Source of the DNA: Uliginosibacterium gangwonense DSM 18521
Lineage (GTDB): Bacteria > Pseudomonadota > Gammaproteobacteria > Burkholderiales > Rhodocyclaceae
Reading direction: 5' to 3'
DNA length: 58,485 bases
NCBI RefSeq assembly: GCF_000373965.1
Contig: NZ_KB892866.1
Coordinates: forward strand, 16,980-75,464
Positions within the stretch are counted from its first letter, which is position 1; each line of letters begins with the position of its first letter. Below, piece after piece: positions 36,999-46,501 of the stretch. Under the pieces are notes generated by a model that did not search any database, had not been told where the DNA came from, and worked only from the letters and a program-made list of their open reading frames with translations. Position numbers and translations under genes: made by a program.

Positions 36999-38351
36999 TT
37001 ACCACCAAGTTTCCACTTGCACGCCGTAGCGGTTAGCAGACTTCTTGCTCTTGCCCAGCGTTGCTTCATCCAGACCGTTAGAGCCATCGTCTGCAGCAGC
37101 TTGGTTCCAGCTTGCGTGAGTGTAGTACAGGCGCAGTTCTGGGCGATCAAAGAAGCCTTGGCCCACGGAAATGGTTGGAGCAATCGTGAACTTGTTCAGC
37201 TTTTCGGTCTTGAAGCCATCGGGTTTCTTGCGAGACATACCTGCTTCGCCAACCAGCTTGAAGTTGTTGGTGAAAGCGTAGGAAACGCGACCGCCAACGG
37301 TTTGACCGGTGGTCTTGTAGCCGGACAAATGATCAATTTGGTGGTGTGCAAGCACTTGGCCACCAAAAGCACCAACCTGCCATGTGAACGTATCGGCAAT
37401 ACGATAAGAGGTTTTTGTACTCGTATCGACTGCGGCAGTGGCGCCGTATTTGCTGGAGATAAGGTCGTTCAGCCATCCGTTGTATGCGCTGGAGAAGTTG
37501 CCATCCAGACCGGCAGAACCTCTTGCCCATTGCAGATAAACAGTGTTGCCACCACCCAAATTGAACAGGTTGTGTTGGTAATGCTGAATGGTCAGTGCTT
37601 GACCGTTCTTTGCTTTTCTTTCACCGCCGACAACCTCGGTACCGTTAATCCAAACGTCTTGATAGTTTGAATGTTCTTCGCTGTGGACATACGTTCCCAA
37701 AACGCGTAGCCAGCCACCAGGGTTAACCTTATCGGTGGTGAATTCTACGTTCACGCGTTGTGCAGCGCCCCAACCCGTGTCAACGGCTACATTGGCGGTA
37801 CTGGAGGTGACGTCCCAGCTTCCGGCTACAGTTTGTGGATCGCGGCGGAAATACGAAATTCCCAGCTTACCGATGCCGACATTGATGTTATCAACGCCAC
37901 CGCCAGTACCGTCGAGCTTGGTGTACTTGGTATCGGTGATGTGGATGTCGGAGCGACCATAGTAACGCTTACCTGCCCAGAAGTTGACTTCTGGTGCAAA
38001 ATCCACTCCCTTGGCTTCAACATAGGCCTGGGAGAGCGTGAAGTTGGAGTTGTTGTTGCTGTCGCTGGTGTTCTTTGTGTAGTACGTCGGCATGATGTTG
38101 CCGGTGATCTGCATGCCGCCGAACTTGACCGTGTTCTTCAGGCTGATTTCAACATCGGTATCGCATTCGTTACCCAGGCGATAGCCCAGCCCGGCACCAG
38201 CCAGTTTGTAGCAGGTGTTTTTGGTGCTGTTGCCAGCGCCGGTACCAGAACGGAAATAGCCGTCGGTGCTGAATTCTGCATGAGCGGCGCCTGCCATCAA
38301 CAGGGCAGAAGCGATCGCGCAGAGGCGGAATGTTGTAGCTTTGGTTTTCAT
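36999..38351 (-). CDS. ganL: LamB/maltoporin-family porin for galacto-oligosaccharides
   Basis: A 450-residue outer-membrane beta-barrel. ATG 38351 with CGAGGAG upstream gives a signal peptide (ending AHA|EF). The N-terminal GYFRSGTGAG and YRLGNECDTDVEISLKN motifs are typical of maltoporins, and the protein ends in an aromatic residue (ETWW). It lies between the ABC importer genes and the GH53 gene, so it should let galactan oligomers across the outer membrane, like Dickeya GanL. An operator palindrome lies about 70 bp upstream. Confidence 0.9.
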   Translation of the reverse strand: MKTKATTFRLCAIASALLMAGAAHAEFSTDGYFRSGTGAGNSTKNTCYKLAGAGLGYRLGNECDTDVEISLKNTVKFGGMQITGNIMPTYYTKNTSDSNNNSNFTLSQAYVEAKGVDFAPEVNFWAGKRYYGRSDIHITDTKYTKLDGTGGGVDNINVGIGKLGISYFRRDPQTVAGSWDVTSSTANVAVDTGWGAAQRVNVEFTTDKVNPGGWLRVLGTYVHSEEHSNYQDVWINGTEVVGGERKAKNGQALTIQHYQHNLFNLGGGNTVYLQWARGSAGLDGNFSSAYNGWLNDLISSKYGATAAVDTSTKTSYRIADTFTWQVGAFGGQVLAHHQIDHLSGYKTTGQTVGGRVSYAFTNNFKLVGEAGMSRKKPDGFKTEKLNKFTIAPTISVGQGFFDRPELRLYYTHASWNQAAADDGSNGLDEATLGKSKKSANRYGVQVETWW

Positions 38352-38415
38352 CAACGTCTCCTCGATAGAACGTAGAATGGATTGGTAGTAGTACAACTGC
38401 ATGCATCGAAAATCA

Positions 38416-38432
38416 GCTTAAACGTTTTAAGC
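38416..38432. promoter_or_regulatory. LacI-type operator upstream of the porin gene
   Basis: GCTTAAACGTTTTAAGC (38416-38432) is a near-perfect palindrome with core AAACGTTT, identical in the core to sites before the GH35 and GH42 genes. It is about 70 bp upstream of the porin ATG. It is most likely bound by one or both LacI-family proteins of the locus. Confidence 0.72.
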
Positions 38433-38561
38433 CTAGGGTGAACACGTACAACGCGTCCTCCACTTGATGAACTGCAGAACCATTCTTGTACCACCGTTTG
38501 ATTGGCTGCTACAAGCACGTTTCGTCGATTCATCAAGAGTTGTTGTAAAAACCCCTTATTT

Positions 38562-39452
38562 TTAGCCCTTAACTGCACCAGAGGTCAGACCAGATACAAG
38601 CCAGCGCTGAGTAACCAGGAACAGAAGAGTGAGTGGCATCCCGGCAAGAATTGCGGTTGCTGCGAAATCGCCCCACAAGTAGCGTTGATTAAAGAGGAAT
38701 AACCGGGAGCCAATCGCCAGTGTCAAATGCTGCTCGTCGTGCATGAGAACCGACGCTACAGGGTATTCGATCATGCCGCCCAGGAAGGCCAGTACAAAGA
38801 CGACGACAAGGATGGGAACGGCCATGGGCAGCAGCACATGGATAAAAGCCTGAAATGGTGTGGCTCCATCCACTGCAGCGGCTTCTTCCAACTCTTTGGG
38901 AACGCTGTCGTAATAGCCTTTGATCAGCCAGATGTGCTGCGCAACGCCACCCGTGTAGGCCAGCGCAAGGCTCCAGTGGCTATTCAGGCCCAGCCAGGGA
39001 ATAAAATCACCGATGCGGTCAAACAAGGCATAAATAGCAACTAGGGCTAATACGGATGGAAACATTTGCAACAACAGCAGGCCGTTGAGCAGCGTGTCGC
39101 GTCCCTTGAAGCGCATCCGTGCAAAGGCATAGGCGCTTGTGATCGATAACACCAGTGAGACAAAGGCTGAAATGAAAGATACTTTCAGCGAGTTCCAGAT
39201 CCACAGCAATACAGGGAAGGGGGGCTTGACCAGGGAACCGTCTGCGTCGATATAGGATATGCCAAGAGCAAGCTTCCAGTGTTCAAAGCTCAGATGTTCG
39301 GGGATCAGGTGTCCGCCTGCGAAGTTGCCGGGGCGCAGCGAGATTGAGAGAATCATCAGGAACGGCATGACCGTGATCAGGATGAAGGTCAGCATTGCCG
39401 CGTGTGTGGCAAATACGCGCCAGCGGTGGGATTGCTTGAGAACGATGGCCAT
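38562..39452 (-). CDS. ganG: Sugar ABC transporter permease, MalG-type
   Basis: A 296-residue inner-membrane protein with six predicted helices. The EAA loop EEAAAVDGATPFQAFIHVLLPMAVP contacts the ATPase. An N-terminal helix (MLTFILITVMPFLMILSISL) and the C-terminal region resemble MalG. It pairs with the MalF-type permease 11 bp upstream to import galacto-oligosaccharides. Its symbol follows the Dickeya gan transporter naming. Confidence 0.92.
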   Translation of the reverse strand: MAIVLKQSHRWRVFATHAAMLTFILITVMPFLMILSISLRPGNFAGGHLIPEHLSFEHWKLALGISYIDADGSLVKPPFPVLLWIWNSLKVSFISAFVSLVLSITSAYAFARMRFKGRDTLLNGLLLLQMFPSVLALVAIYALFDRIGDFIPWLGLNSHWSLALAYTGGVAQHIWLIKGYYDSVPKELEEAAAVDGATPFQAFIHVLLPMAVPILVVVFVLAFLGGMIEYPVASVLMHDEQHLTLAIGSRLFLFNQRYLWGDFAATAILAGMPLTLLFLVTQRWLVSGLTSGAVKG

Positions 39453-39463
39453 GATTCAGAGCC

Positions 39464-41038
39464 TCACTGATTGGAGCTGTTCACTTTGAACAGGCGCAGG
39501 TTGACGATTGCCAGCGTAGCCACGATCAGGAACACGATGGACGAGATGGCGCAGGCCAGTGCATAGTTCTGCCCCGAGTCTTGGAAGGCTATGCGATAGG
39601 TATAAGAGGCCAACAGGTCGGTTGCACCAACGGGCACAGAGGTGTCCAGATAGTCAGGGACGCCACCGGTGAGCAAGGCGATCAAGGTCAGGTTGTTGAA
39701 GTTGCAGGCAAACGATGCAATCAGCAGCGGTGCAATTGGGCGTGCAATCAAGGGCAGCGTGATGCGGAAGAAGTTGGTCAGCGGCCCGGCGCCTGCCAGC
39801 GCAGAGGCTTCATACAACTCGTTCGGGATAGCCTTGATGAGCCCCATCGAGATGATCATCATGTAGGGGTAGCCCAGCCACGTATTGACGATCAGCACCA
39901 TGGAGCGGGCGAGCGTGGCGTCGCTGAACCAGTTGGGACGGACACCAAAGAACATGTCCAGCACCATGTTGATTTCACCCAGGTTTTCGTTGAACAAGCC
40001 TCGGAAGACCGGAATCGAGATGAATGCCGGGACTGCATAGGGCAGGAACAGCATCATGCGATAGAAGTTGCGGTACTTGAGGGCATCCCAGTTCAGTGCG
40101 GTAGCGAGCAGAATGCCGATGCCGAAGGTGAACAAGGTGTTCAGTGCAGCAAAGCTGATCGTCCAGGTAAATACACGGCCAAACGGTTCCAGGAAGCGCT
40201 TTTCGGTAAAGATCTGGATGTAGTTGTCCAGGCCGACGTAGCTGCGGAAACCCGGTTCGGCATTGGTTCCGTCAGGGTATTTCCAGTAGCCGCCCGCCAT
40301 GTCGGCCTTGAGGATCTTGCCGCTGGAGTTGTCGGTCAGCGTGCCATCAGCATTTCTGGAGAATGCCGGTTTCATCATCGAGAAGCGACGCATGCTGCTC
40401 ATGCGCAGTTCGTTGCCTTCTGGTGTAACGGCAATGACGTTTTTGATGGGTGCTTCCAACTCGATGATCTTGCGCAGAGGCAATGCGGAGTCCTCTGCAA
40501 ACGGGAGGGTTGTGACGCTTTGCAGTTTGAGCCGGACTTCCTTGTTCAGTGCGCTGGGTTCGGAGATGTAGTACTTGTCGTCATCCGAGGTGAAGGCGAA
40601 CTGATATTTGTTGCCGTCCTGATGCAGGGTGAATGCCATGCCTTCACCCGTGCTGTTGGTGCGGTTGAGCAGGACTTCGGTAGAGCGCTGGAAGGGCAGC
40701 AGGTGGCTGGAACTGTAATTGGTGAAACCAATCACCAAGGTGTAGGCCATGGGCAGCACGATGAAAATCATGGCGGCCATCACCCCTGGCACAACATAGC
40801 GCCAGGCGTAGAATCGGGGGGAGATGTAGATCCACGTTGCCACACCCAGCAGGACCAGGGTAACGCCAGCCAGCCACGGCTGGTGGGCCACGTAAAATAC
40901 TATGATCAATGCCAGCCAGGCTAGCAGCGTCACTAGCCCCAGTGCAGCCAGTGATGCTTTCAGATACGAACGCTTCATGCCCTGCTCATCCTTAATACGG
41001 TGCGCCCGGCGGATGGAACCCTTGTAGGGGTTTGTCAT
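39464..41038 (-). CDS. ganF: Sugar ABC transporter permease, MalF-type
   Basis: A 524-residue inner-membrane protein (E. coli MalF 514). N-terminal helices, a large periplasmic P2-like domain (about 115-280) and the C-terminal permease domain with the EAA loop (NELYEASALAGAGPLTNFFRITLPL) match MalF. ATG 41038 is taken as the start; ATG 40978 (MKRSYLKAS) is a possible shorter start, and neither has a strong SD. It forms the importer channel with the MalG-type subunit. Confidence 0.92.
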   Translation of the reverse strand: MTNPYKGSIRRAHRIKDEQGMKRSYLKASLAALGLVTLLAWLALIIVFYVAHQPWLAGVTLVLLGVATWIYISPRFYAWRYVVPGVMAAMIFIVLPMAYTLVIGFTNYSSSHLLPFQRSTEVLLNRTNSTGEGMAFTLHQDGNKYQFAFTSDDDKYYISEPSALNKEVRLKLQSVTTLPFAEDSALPLRKIIELEAPIKNVIAVTPEGNELRMSSMRRFSMMKPAFSRNADGTLTDNSSGKILKADMAGGYWKYPDGTNAEPGFRSYVGLDNYIQIFTEKRFLEPFGRVFTWTISFAALNTLFTFGIGILLATALNWDALKYRNFYRMMLFLPYAVPAFISIPVFRGLFNENLGEINMVLDMFFGVRPNWFSDATLARSMVLIVNTWLGYPYMMIISMGLIKAIPNELYEASALAGAGPLTNFFRITLPLIARPIAPLLIASFACNFNNLTLIALLTGGVPDYLDTSVPVGATDLLASYTYRIAFQDSGQNYALACAISSIVFLIVATLAIVNLRLFKVNSSNQ

Positions 41039-41127
41039 GCCGCCATGATTGAACTACGGTTGGTGGCTCATGCCACCCGGATACAGCAGCCTGCCGCGCC
41101 AGGGCGGCAGACAAGAGGAGATCAACC

Positions 41128-41161
41128 CGGTGCCTGAGCCCCTTGTGGGGCCTCGGCACCG
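41128..41161 (-). other. Stem-loop between binding-protein and permease genes
   Basis: CGGTGCC (41129-41135) with GGCACCG (41155-41161) and CCCC with GGGG form a long stem with a small mismatch and TTGT loop. It lies in the 138-bp gap and probably lowers permease expression relative to the binding protein. Confidence 0.6.
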
Positions 41162-41176
41162 TTACAGCGGTATGAA

Positions 41177-42388
41177 TTACTCTGCGCCAGAGATGCGCTT
41201 GGCCGCACGGGCCAGACCATCCTTCACCGTTTCACGCCCTTGGGTGATGTTCTGGAGCGCAGCTTGCATGGCGGTCCAGAAACGGGTCATCTCAGGGTTG
41301 TTCGGCATCGGGGTCCCGGCTTGGGCTGCCGCCATCGTGCCAGCGATCAGCGGGTCAGACTTCAACTCGTTGTAGAACGCCTTGTTGGCAGGCACGCCCA
41401 GCGGTGTTGCAGCGTTTACGGCCTTCAGACCATCCATGGAAAGCAGGTAGTTCTCCAGGAATTCGTTGGCCATTTCCTTGTTCGGGCTGGCCGTGCTGAC
41501 CATCGCACCGAGCACGCCCACCATGGCACCACCCTGTTTGCCATCAACCTTCGGATACGGGGCCACGCCGAAGTTGATCTTGCTCTTCTTCAGGTTGTTC
41601 CATGCCCAGGGACCGTTGATCATCATGGCGATGCGGCCTTCGTTCACGCCTGCTTCGGCTTCAGCATACGTGGCGGTCTTGGGCATCACGCCGGCTTTGA
41701 TCAGATCCACCAGGGTTTGCATGCCCTTGATGGCACCGGGGGTGTTCATGCCGGTGTCCTTCGGATTGTAGGTGCCGTCCGGGTTGCGCTTGAACGCGTA
41801 GCCACCGCCAGCGGAGAACAGACCGTAGGAGTAGTAGATTTCAGTCATCGGCCACATGATGGCGCGCTTGTTCTGGGCGGAGAGCTTCTTGTCCAGCGCG
41901 ATCACTTCTTCCCAGCTCTTGGGCGGGGTGGGGACCAGATCCTTGTTATAGATCAGGGCCACGGCTTCGATGGAGAGCGGATAACCCCAGGTCTTGCCGC
42001 CGATGTTCCAGGCTTTCCAGGCCAGCGGGTCGATGGAATCGACAGTCTTTTTGGAAGGCGTCACCGGGGTGATCAGGCCTGCGGTGATCCAGCTGCCTGC
42101 GCGGTCATGCGGCCAGATCCAGATATCCGGGCCCTTGCCTGCAGCAGCAGCTTGTTCGAACTTGGCAATGGCGTCTTCTGGGTGCTCGACCTTGACGGCA
42201 ATGCCGGTGTCCTTGGTGAACTTTTGACCGATCTTGGCGATACCGTCATAACCCTTGTCGCCGTTGATCCAGATCGTCAAAGTTCCCTTGTCTGCGGCAA
42301 AGCTGGGGGTGCAGGCCAGACCGAGCGCGGTCAAGGTGCCGATCGCCAGCAGGCGCAGAGCGGTACGCCGGGAATTTTTGACTTGCAT
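41177..42388 (-). CDS. ganE: Galacto-oligosaccharide-binding protein, MalE family
   Basis: A 403-residue periplasmic binding protein. ATG 42388 has AAGGAG seven bases upstream. The signal peptide ends near SFA|ADKG. MalE-like features are [16 protein letters not shown] near the mature N-terminus, [31 protein letters not shown], and MMINGPWAW. It delivers oligosaccharides to the MalFG-type permease. It follows the ATPase gene and precedes the permease genes. Confidence 0.93.
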   Translation of the reverse strand: MQVKNSRRTALRLLAIGTLTALGLACTPSFAADKGTLTIWINGDKGYDGIAKIGQKFTKDTGIAVKVEHPEDAIAKFEQAAAAGKGPDIWIWPHDRAGSWITAGLITPVTPSKKTVDSIDPLAWKAWNIGGKTWGYPLSIEAVALIYNKDLVPTPPKSWEEVIALDKKLSAQNKRAIMWPMTEIYYSYGLFSAGGGYAFKRNPDGTYNPKDTGMNTPGAIKGMQTLVDLIKAGVMPKTATYAEAEAGVNEGRIAMMINGPWAWNNLKKSKINFGVAPYPKVDGKQGGAMVGVLGAMVSTASPNKEMANEFLENYLLSMDGLKAVNAATPLGVPANKAFYNELKSDPLIAGTMAAAQAGTPMPNNPEMTRFWTAMQAALQNITQGRETVKDGLARAAKRISGAE

Positions 42389-42480
42389 ATATCGTCTCCT
42401 TCTTGTCGGTGCTGTGTACATGCCGTTCGAATGTGGGCGACCGGCGTTCCCAGGCGGCCAGGTGGCCTGCCAAAGTCAAA

Positions 42481-43608
42481 TCAAACTGTGAGGCGCGGTA
42501 GCGCCATTCCTTCTGCGTCGAAGAGATGGCATTCCTGCGGCTGGATGTAGAGCGAAACGTTGTCTTCAATCGATACGGTACTCTTGCTGCTCAGGCGAAC
42601 GATGACCTGTTCTTCCTGCTCTGGCTGAAGGTATGCGTAAGTCATATCACCCAGGCGTTCTACCCATTGCACGCGGCAGGGCAGGGTGTTTTCCTTGGCA
42701 CTGTCGGCCAGCTCCAGGTGTTCGGAGCGGATGCCCAGGGTGACTTCATCGCCGGTCTTCAAACGCTTATCGGCGGAAACGGCTGCCTTGAGTACGCGCT
42801 TGTGTGGGGTTTCGACCACGACGCCGTCATTTTCGATACGCAGCACACTCGCTTTGATGAAGTTCATCTTGGGCGAGCCGATGAAGCCTGCCACGAACAG
42901 GTTGCGCGGGCGGGCATAGAGTTCCAGCGGCGAGCCGACCTGGGCCACGCTGCCGTAGCGCAGTACGTCGGCGCCGGTGTGCAGCAACACGATCTTGTCG
43001 GCGAGCGTCATGGCTTCGACTTGGTCGTGGGTCACGTAGATGGTGCTGGCTTTGCCATATTGGCGGTGAAGCTTGGCGATTTCCACGCGCATCTGGGTGC
43101 GCAATGAGGCATCAAGGTTGGAGAGGGGCTCATCGAAGAGGAATACGCCGGGGTCGCGCACCAGCGCACGGCCAATGGCCACACGTTGACGTTGCCCGCC
43201 GGAGAGCGCACGCGGCTTGCGTTGCATCAGCGGCTGGATCTGGAGGATATCCGCGATGCGATCCACGCGGCTCTTGATGGTTTCCTTGTCATATCCCGCT
43301 AGACGCATGCCGAAACCGATGTTTTCGGTGACGTCCATGTGGGGGTAGAGGGCGTAGTTCTGGAACACCATGGCCACGTTACGCTCGGAAGGTGCCAGTT
43401 TGTTGACCTGCTTGTCGCCAATGAACAGGTCGCCAGAGCTGATGTCTTCCAGGCCGGCAACCATGCGCAACAGGGTCGACTTGCCGCAGCCGCTGGGGCC
43501 GACGAATACACAGAATTCGCCATTGGCGATTTCCAGCGACACGTCCTTGATTACCAGGTTCGTGCCGTCGTAGGACTTGAATACATTCTTTAGGGTTACG
43601 CCAGCCAC
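42481..43608 (-). CDS. ganK: Sugar ABC transporter ATPase, MalK/UgpC family
   Basis: A 375-residue ATPase. The GTG start at 43608 has GGAG upstream. Walker A GPSGCGKST, signature LSGGQRQR, Walker B VFLFDEPLSNLD, and H-loop YVTHD are intact. The C-terminal regulatory OB-like domain (LGIRSEHLEL) is as in MalK. A dedicated ATPase in the cluster means the importer is complete here, unlike B. subtilis, where a shared MsmX serves the galactan system. Confidence 0.95.
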   Translation of the reverse strand: MAGVTLKNVFKSYDGTNLVIKDVSLEIANGEFCVFVGPSGCGKSTLLRMVAGLEDISSGDLFIGDKQVNKLAPSERNVAMVFQNYALYPHMDVTENIGFGMRLAGYDKETIKSRVDRIADILQIQPLMQRKPRALSGGQRQRVAIGRALVRDPGVFLFDEPLSNLDASLRTQMRVEIAKLHRQYGKASTIYVTHDQVEAMTLADKIVLLHTGADVLRYGSVAQVGSPLELYARPRNLFVAGFIGSPKMNFIKASVLRIENDGVVVETPHKRVLKAAVSADKRLKTGDEVTLGIRSEHLELADSAKENTLPCRVQWVERLGDMTYAYLQPEQEEQVIVRLSSKSTVSIEDNVSLYIQPQECHLFDAEGMALPRLTV

Positions 43609-43668
43609 ACCAGTCTCCGCTTCAATACAGTTCGTTGTCTTACTTACAGTCAGTTGCGCGCGATTGCT

Positions 43669-46131
43669 TCACGATGCCAGGGCCGAGGCAAAACGCAGAT
43701 CCCGCCAAGCCTTGGCACACACGCCTAGCAGTTTGGCGCGGTGAGGGGCCGCATCAAGCTGGGCTTGCGCCTTGCGTTCCAGGAAGATGGGGAGGGCTGC
43801 CGGGGCTGCCAGGATGCGTAGTTCCAGCGTGGGCCAGTGTCCATCACACGCAAATCGATCCGCCCCCACAAACCAGGGTTCGCCATCGTAGAATTTGTCG
43901 TCAACAAGTTTGCCATCGGCATACAGACGACCAATATCGCCTACAAAATCAATTTCCAGTTCCACGCGACCCTTGTGTGCCTTGAGTGCCTCGGGAATTT
44001 CAATGGCAATGCGCGTGGTGTTCTCAAAAGCATCCTCTTCCGGCATCAGCGGTACCGGCCCGGTCCGCCAGGAGATATGCGGCCCCATTTTGACAGCCGG
44101 GGCTTTGGGTTGGTCCTTCAACACCCGATAGGCAACGTCTTGCCCAGGTTGTTCGGCGGCAAAATGCAGATCTGCAAAACCGCATTCCTCTGTAGCCGCT
44201 GCATTCAGACCGTCGGCCGGGAAGATGCGTACACGGGTATCTTCACTGGCCGGGGCGCAAAGTACCAAAGAATCCTTATCCTGATACACAACATGCTGGC
44301 TTATCACCAAGCGCTCGCGCCCACCCACCTGCACCCGGCCAGCCTGGTCTGCGGTTGCTTGGGAGAGAACAATCACCGTGTGCTCATTTCCGGTGTTGTC
44401 GGCGAAACGCATGCGTTGGATGTCCTTCTGCGTTGAGAAGTCGAGAATCAGATCAGCCCCATTTTGCGTCAGTTTGGCGCCACCTGCATCAATGAGCTTA
44501 AGCGTTGTTGCATCAAAGCACATTTGGGCCATCTGTCCAGCTTGACTAAATGCCACCCAGGTGATCTGGCCCTTTTCTTCCCAGCGGCTCAGCGGCTGCA
44601 AGGTAGCGTAGCGCAGCAGGCTCGTGCCGATCCGGTGCCCCACCGGCCAGATGCAATAGGCGCCACTTGGGAAATCGACCGCAGGCAGGCTGATTTCTCC
44701 TTGTGTGGTGTTCAGCTTGATCACCGCCTTATGGAAGTCTGGTTGCGGGTAATGGCGTACATGGTTGTTGATGAACAGATAGGCTTCTGCCCCCGCACCA
44801 CGGGCTGCCACACGCAAGCGGCTGCGATCGGCCGCATCGACGATGGCGCCATCGGCCAGTACGGCTTCCATGGGGGCGAGCGCTTGCCCAAAGGCAGCCA
44901 TGAACAGGTGCAAAGTACGCAGACGCCCAAAAGAGGGGCGTGCATGGCCGTATTGGCCCAGCGGCGCGTGGAAGTCATAACCGAGCAGGCCCACATCATT
45001 GGGGTAGCCTGTGCGCTGAGTTTCGTTCTGGTAGCCCAATTTGCCAACGGGGTTGGTGCCACCGTGGAACATGTAGTAGCCGTACAGGTTGGCACCGGAA
45101 CCGATTTGCACCAGCGTGGTGGCGGCCAAATCGTCTGTGCCGACTACCGGGCGGCGATGGTAGGAAACGTGCATGCCACCGCCTGCTTCAGCCAGGAAGA
45201 AGGGGTAGTGCTCCTTGTTGATGGGGCCGTCTGCTGCAGTGCCGCCTACGTTGCCCATCTCGCCAATTGCACGTTCGGTGTTGAAAACATAAACGCCGGA
45301 AGGGGGTAAGGGCGCATCGTTATTCTGCCAAAAACCATCCGGGTAGGCGCCGGAGACGGGTACCACTTCGCGCAAGGGGATATCCAGCGTTGGCCAGCCG
45401 GTCACGGTATACATCGGTACGCGCACACCTGCTTCAATCGCAATGCGTTTGAGTTCAGCGATGTGTTCGGCGCCACAGCCTGGGCCGATGCGATGGTATT
45501 CGTTTTCTAACTGGGCGCCGATGATCGGACCGCCGTCTTCCCACATCAAGCCCTTGAGCTGGGTGCCGATCTCGTTGTAGAAACGGGCCACGCGTTTGAG
45601 GTAGAGCGGGTCGTTGCAGCGCACGGCGCCAAGGTTCATCATTTCTTCAAAGAAATGCGCTTCTTGCGCACGGTAGGCCGCGCTGGCCTCACGCTGCATT
45701 GGGGTTTGGGTCAGCAGCCAATCAGGGAAGCCACCGTTGCGTGCCTCAGCGTGCACCCAGGGTCCGGGGCGCAGGTAGAACAGCAGGCCGATTTCCTTGA
45801 CGATCTCAACGAAGCGGCGAAGATCCAGATTGCCACTCCAATCGTATTGGCCTTCGACTTCCTCGTGATGATTCCAGAACACATAGCTGGCAATGATGTT
45901 GACGCCTGCTGCCTGCATCTTGCGCAATTCGCGTTCCCACTCACAGGCGGGGTAACGTGAAAAATGGAATTCCCCCATGACGGGTAGCCATGGTTTGCCA
46001 TCCAACTCCAGGTAGCGGCTGTTGACGTTCAGCGTGCGTCCGGCGGGTTGATAACGGCCCAGTTGCAAATAATCGCTTTCGGCCTTTACCGCAGCGCTCG
46101 GAATCTGGATGGTGATGGTGTTGGTTTCCAC
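43669..46131 (-). CDS. Beta-galactosidase, GH35
   Basis: An 820-residue enzyme starting at GTG 46131. The TIM-barrel GH35 domain begins GKPWLPVMGEFHFSRYP. The catalytic acid/base Glu211 lies in AQLENEYH and the nucleophile Glu315 in FLAEAGGGMH. C-terminal beta-sandwich domains follow. No signal peptide is seen, so it is cytoplasmic and acts on imported oligosaccharides. It is the first gene of the importer transcription unit, separated from the divergent GH42 gene by a control region with two operators. Confidence 0.9.
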   Translation of the reverse strand: METNTITIQIPSAAVKAESDYLQLGRYQPAGRTLNVNSRYLELDGKPWLPVMGEFHFSRYPACEWERELRKMQAAGVNIIASYVFWNHHEEVEGQYDWSGNLDLRRFVEIVKEIGLLFYLRPGPWVHAEARNGGFPDWLLTQTPMQREASAAYRAQEAHFFEEMMNLGAVRCNDPLYLKRVARFYNEIGTQLKGLMWEDGGPIIGAQLENEYHRIGPGCGAEHIAELKRIAIEAGVRVPMYTVTGWPTLDIPLREVVPVSGAYPDGFWQNNDAPLPPSGVYVFNTERAIGEMGNVGGTAADGPINKEHYPFFLAEAGGGMHVSYHRRPVVGTDDLAATTLVQIGSGANLYGYYMFHGGTNPVGKLGYQNETQRTGYPNDVGLLGYDFHAPLGQYGHARPSFGRLRTLHLFMAAFGQALAPMEAVLADGAIVDAADRSRLRVAARGAGAEAYLFINNHVRHYPQPDFHKAVIKLNTTQGEISLPAVDFPSGAYCIWPVGHRIGTSLLRYATLQPLSRWEEKGQITWVAFSQAGQMAQMCFDATTLKLIDAGGAKLTQNGADLILDFSTQKDIQRMRFADNTGNEHTVIVLSQATADQAGRVQVGGRERLVISQHVVYQDKDSLVLCAPASEDTRVRIFPADGLNAAATEECGFADLHFAAEQPGQDVAYRVLKDQPKAPAVKMGPHISWRTGPVPLMPEEDAFENTTRIAIEIPEALKAHKGRVELEIDFVGDIGRLYADGKLVDDKFYDGEPWFVGADRFACDGHWPTLELRILAAPAALPIFLERKAQAQLDAAPHRAKLLGVCAKAWRDLRFASALAS

Positions 46132-46150
46132 GAGAAGATTCGCTTTGTGA

Positions 46151-46162
46151 TTAAACGTTTAA
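46151..46162. promoter_or_regulatory. LacI-type operator upstream of the GH35 gene
   Basis: TTAAACGTTTAA is a perfect 12-bp palindrome 20 bp upstream of the GH35 start codon (minus strand), so a bound repressor could block initiation or elongation. The core matches the sites at 38420 and 46422. Confidence 0.78.
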
Positions 46163-46166
46163 ACTT

Positions 46167-46182
46167 GACCGAATCTTCGGTC
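46167..46182. repeat. Perfect inverted repeat in the GH35 leader
   Basis: GACCGAA and TTCGGTC flank a TC centre (46167-46182), immediately next to the LacI-type operator. It could be a hairpin in the GH35 5' untranslated region or a second binding site. Confidence 0.5.
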
Positions 46183-46381
46183 CGAGTGTAGGTATGGGCA
46201 ATTAGGGTATACGTGTATTTTTGCAATGTATTTGAAGGTTTTATAAGGTCATTAACATGGGTGTTTGTTATTAAGTAGATGAATTTAATACTAAAAATGT
46301 ATTTGTGCTTTGCGTCATTGCGAAATGTTGCGCAAACACCTCGGCTGTGAATGATTGTTCAGAGTGTGGTAAAAATGTGCC

Positions 46382-46410
46382 TTGAAGAAGCAAGCCTTAG
46401 CGTCTATAGC
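46382..46410 (+). promoter_or_regulatory. Candidate sigma-70 promoter of the GH42 gene
   Basis: -35 TTGAAG (46382-46387) and -10 TATAGC (46405-46410) are spaced by 17 bp. Transcription would start near 46417, directly before the operator at 46420-46431. Confidence 0.6.
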
Positions 46411-46419
46411 TGAGTTTGT

Positions 46420-46431
46420 AAAAACGTTTAA
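46420..46431. promoter_or_regulatory. LacI-type operator at the GH42 transcription start
   Basis: AAAAACGTTTAA with core AAACGTTT at 46422-46429, just downstream of the predicted -10. The geometry fits repression of the GH42-LacI unit. Confidence 0.72.
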
Positions 46432-46501
46432 CCAACTAAGCCATCGTGCTCTGCCGCATTGCAAAGCGAAGCGTTTGGCTGCGAAAGCTGAAGAGGAAAT
46501 T

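Noticed and set aside
39581-40924. 447-residue open frame on the plus strand, opposite the MalF-type gene
   Set aside because: It mirrors the coding frame of a clearly conserved permease, has no SD and no recognisable motif; it is a GC-driven shadow.
46382-46501. N-terminal extension of the GH42 gene
   Set aside because: It would overlap the predicted promoter and operator; the GH42 family starts at MKLGVCYYPEQW.
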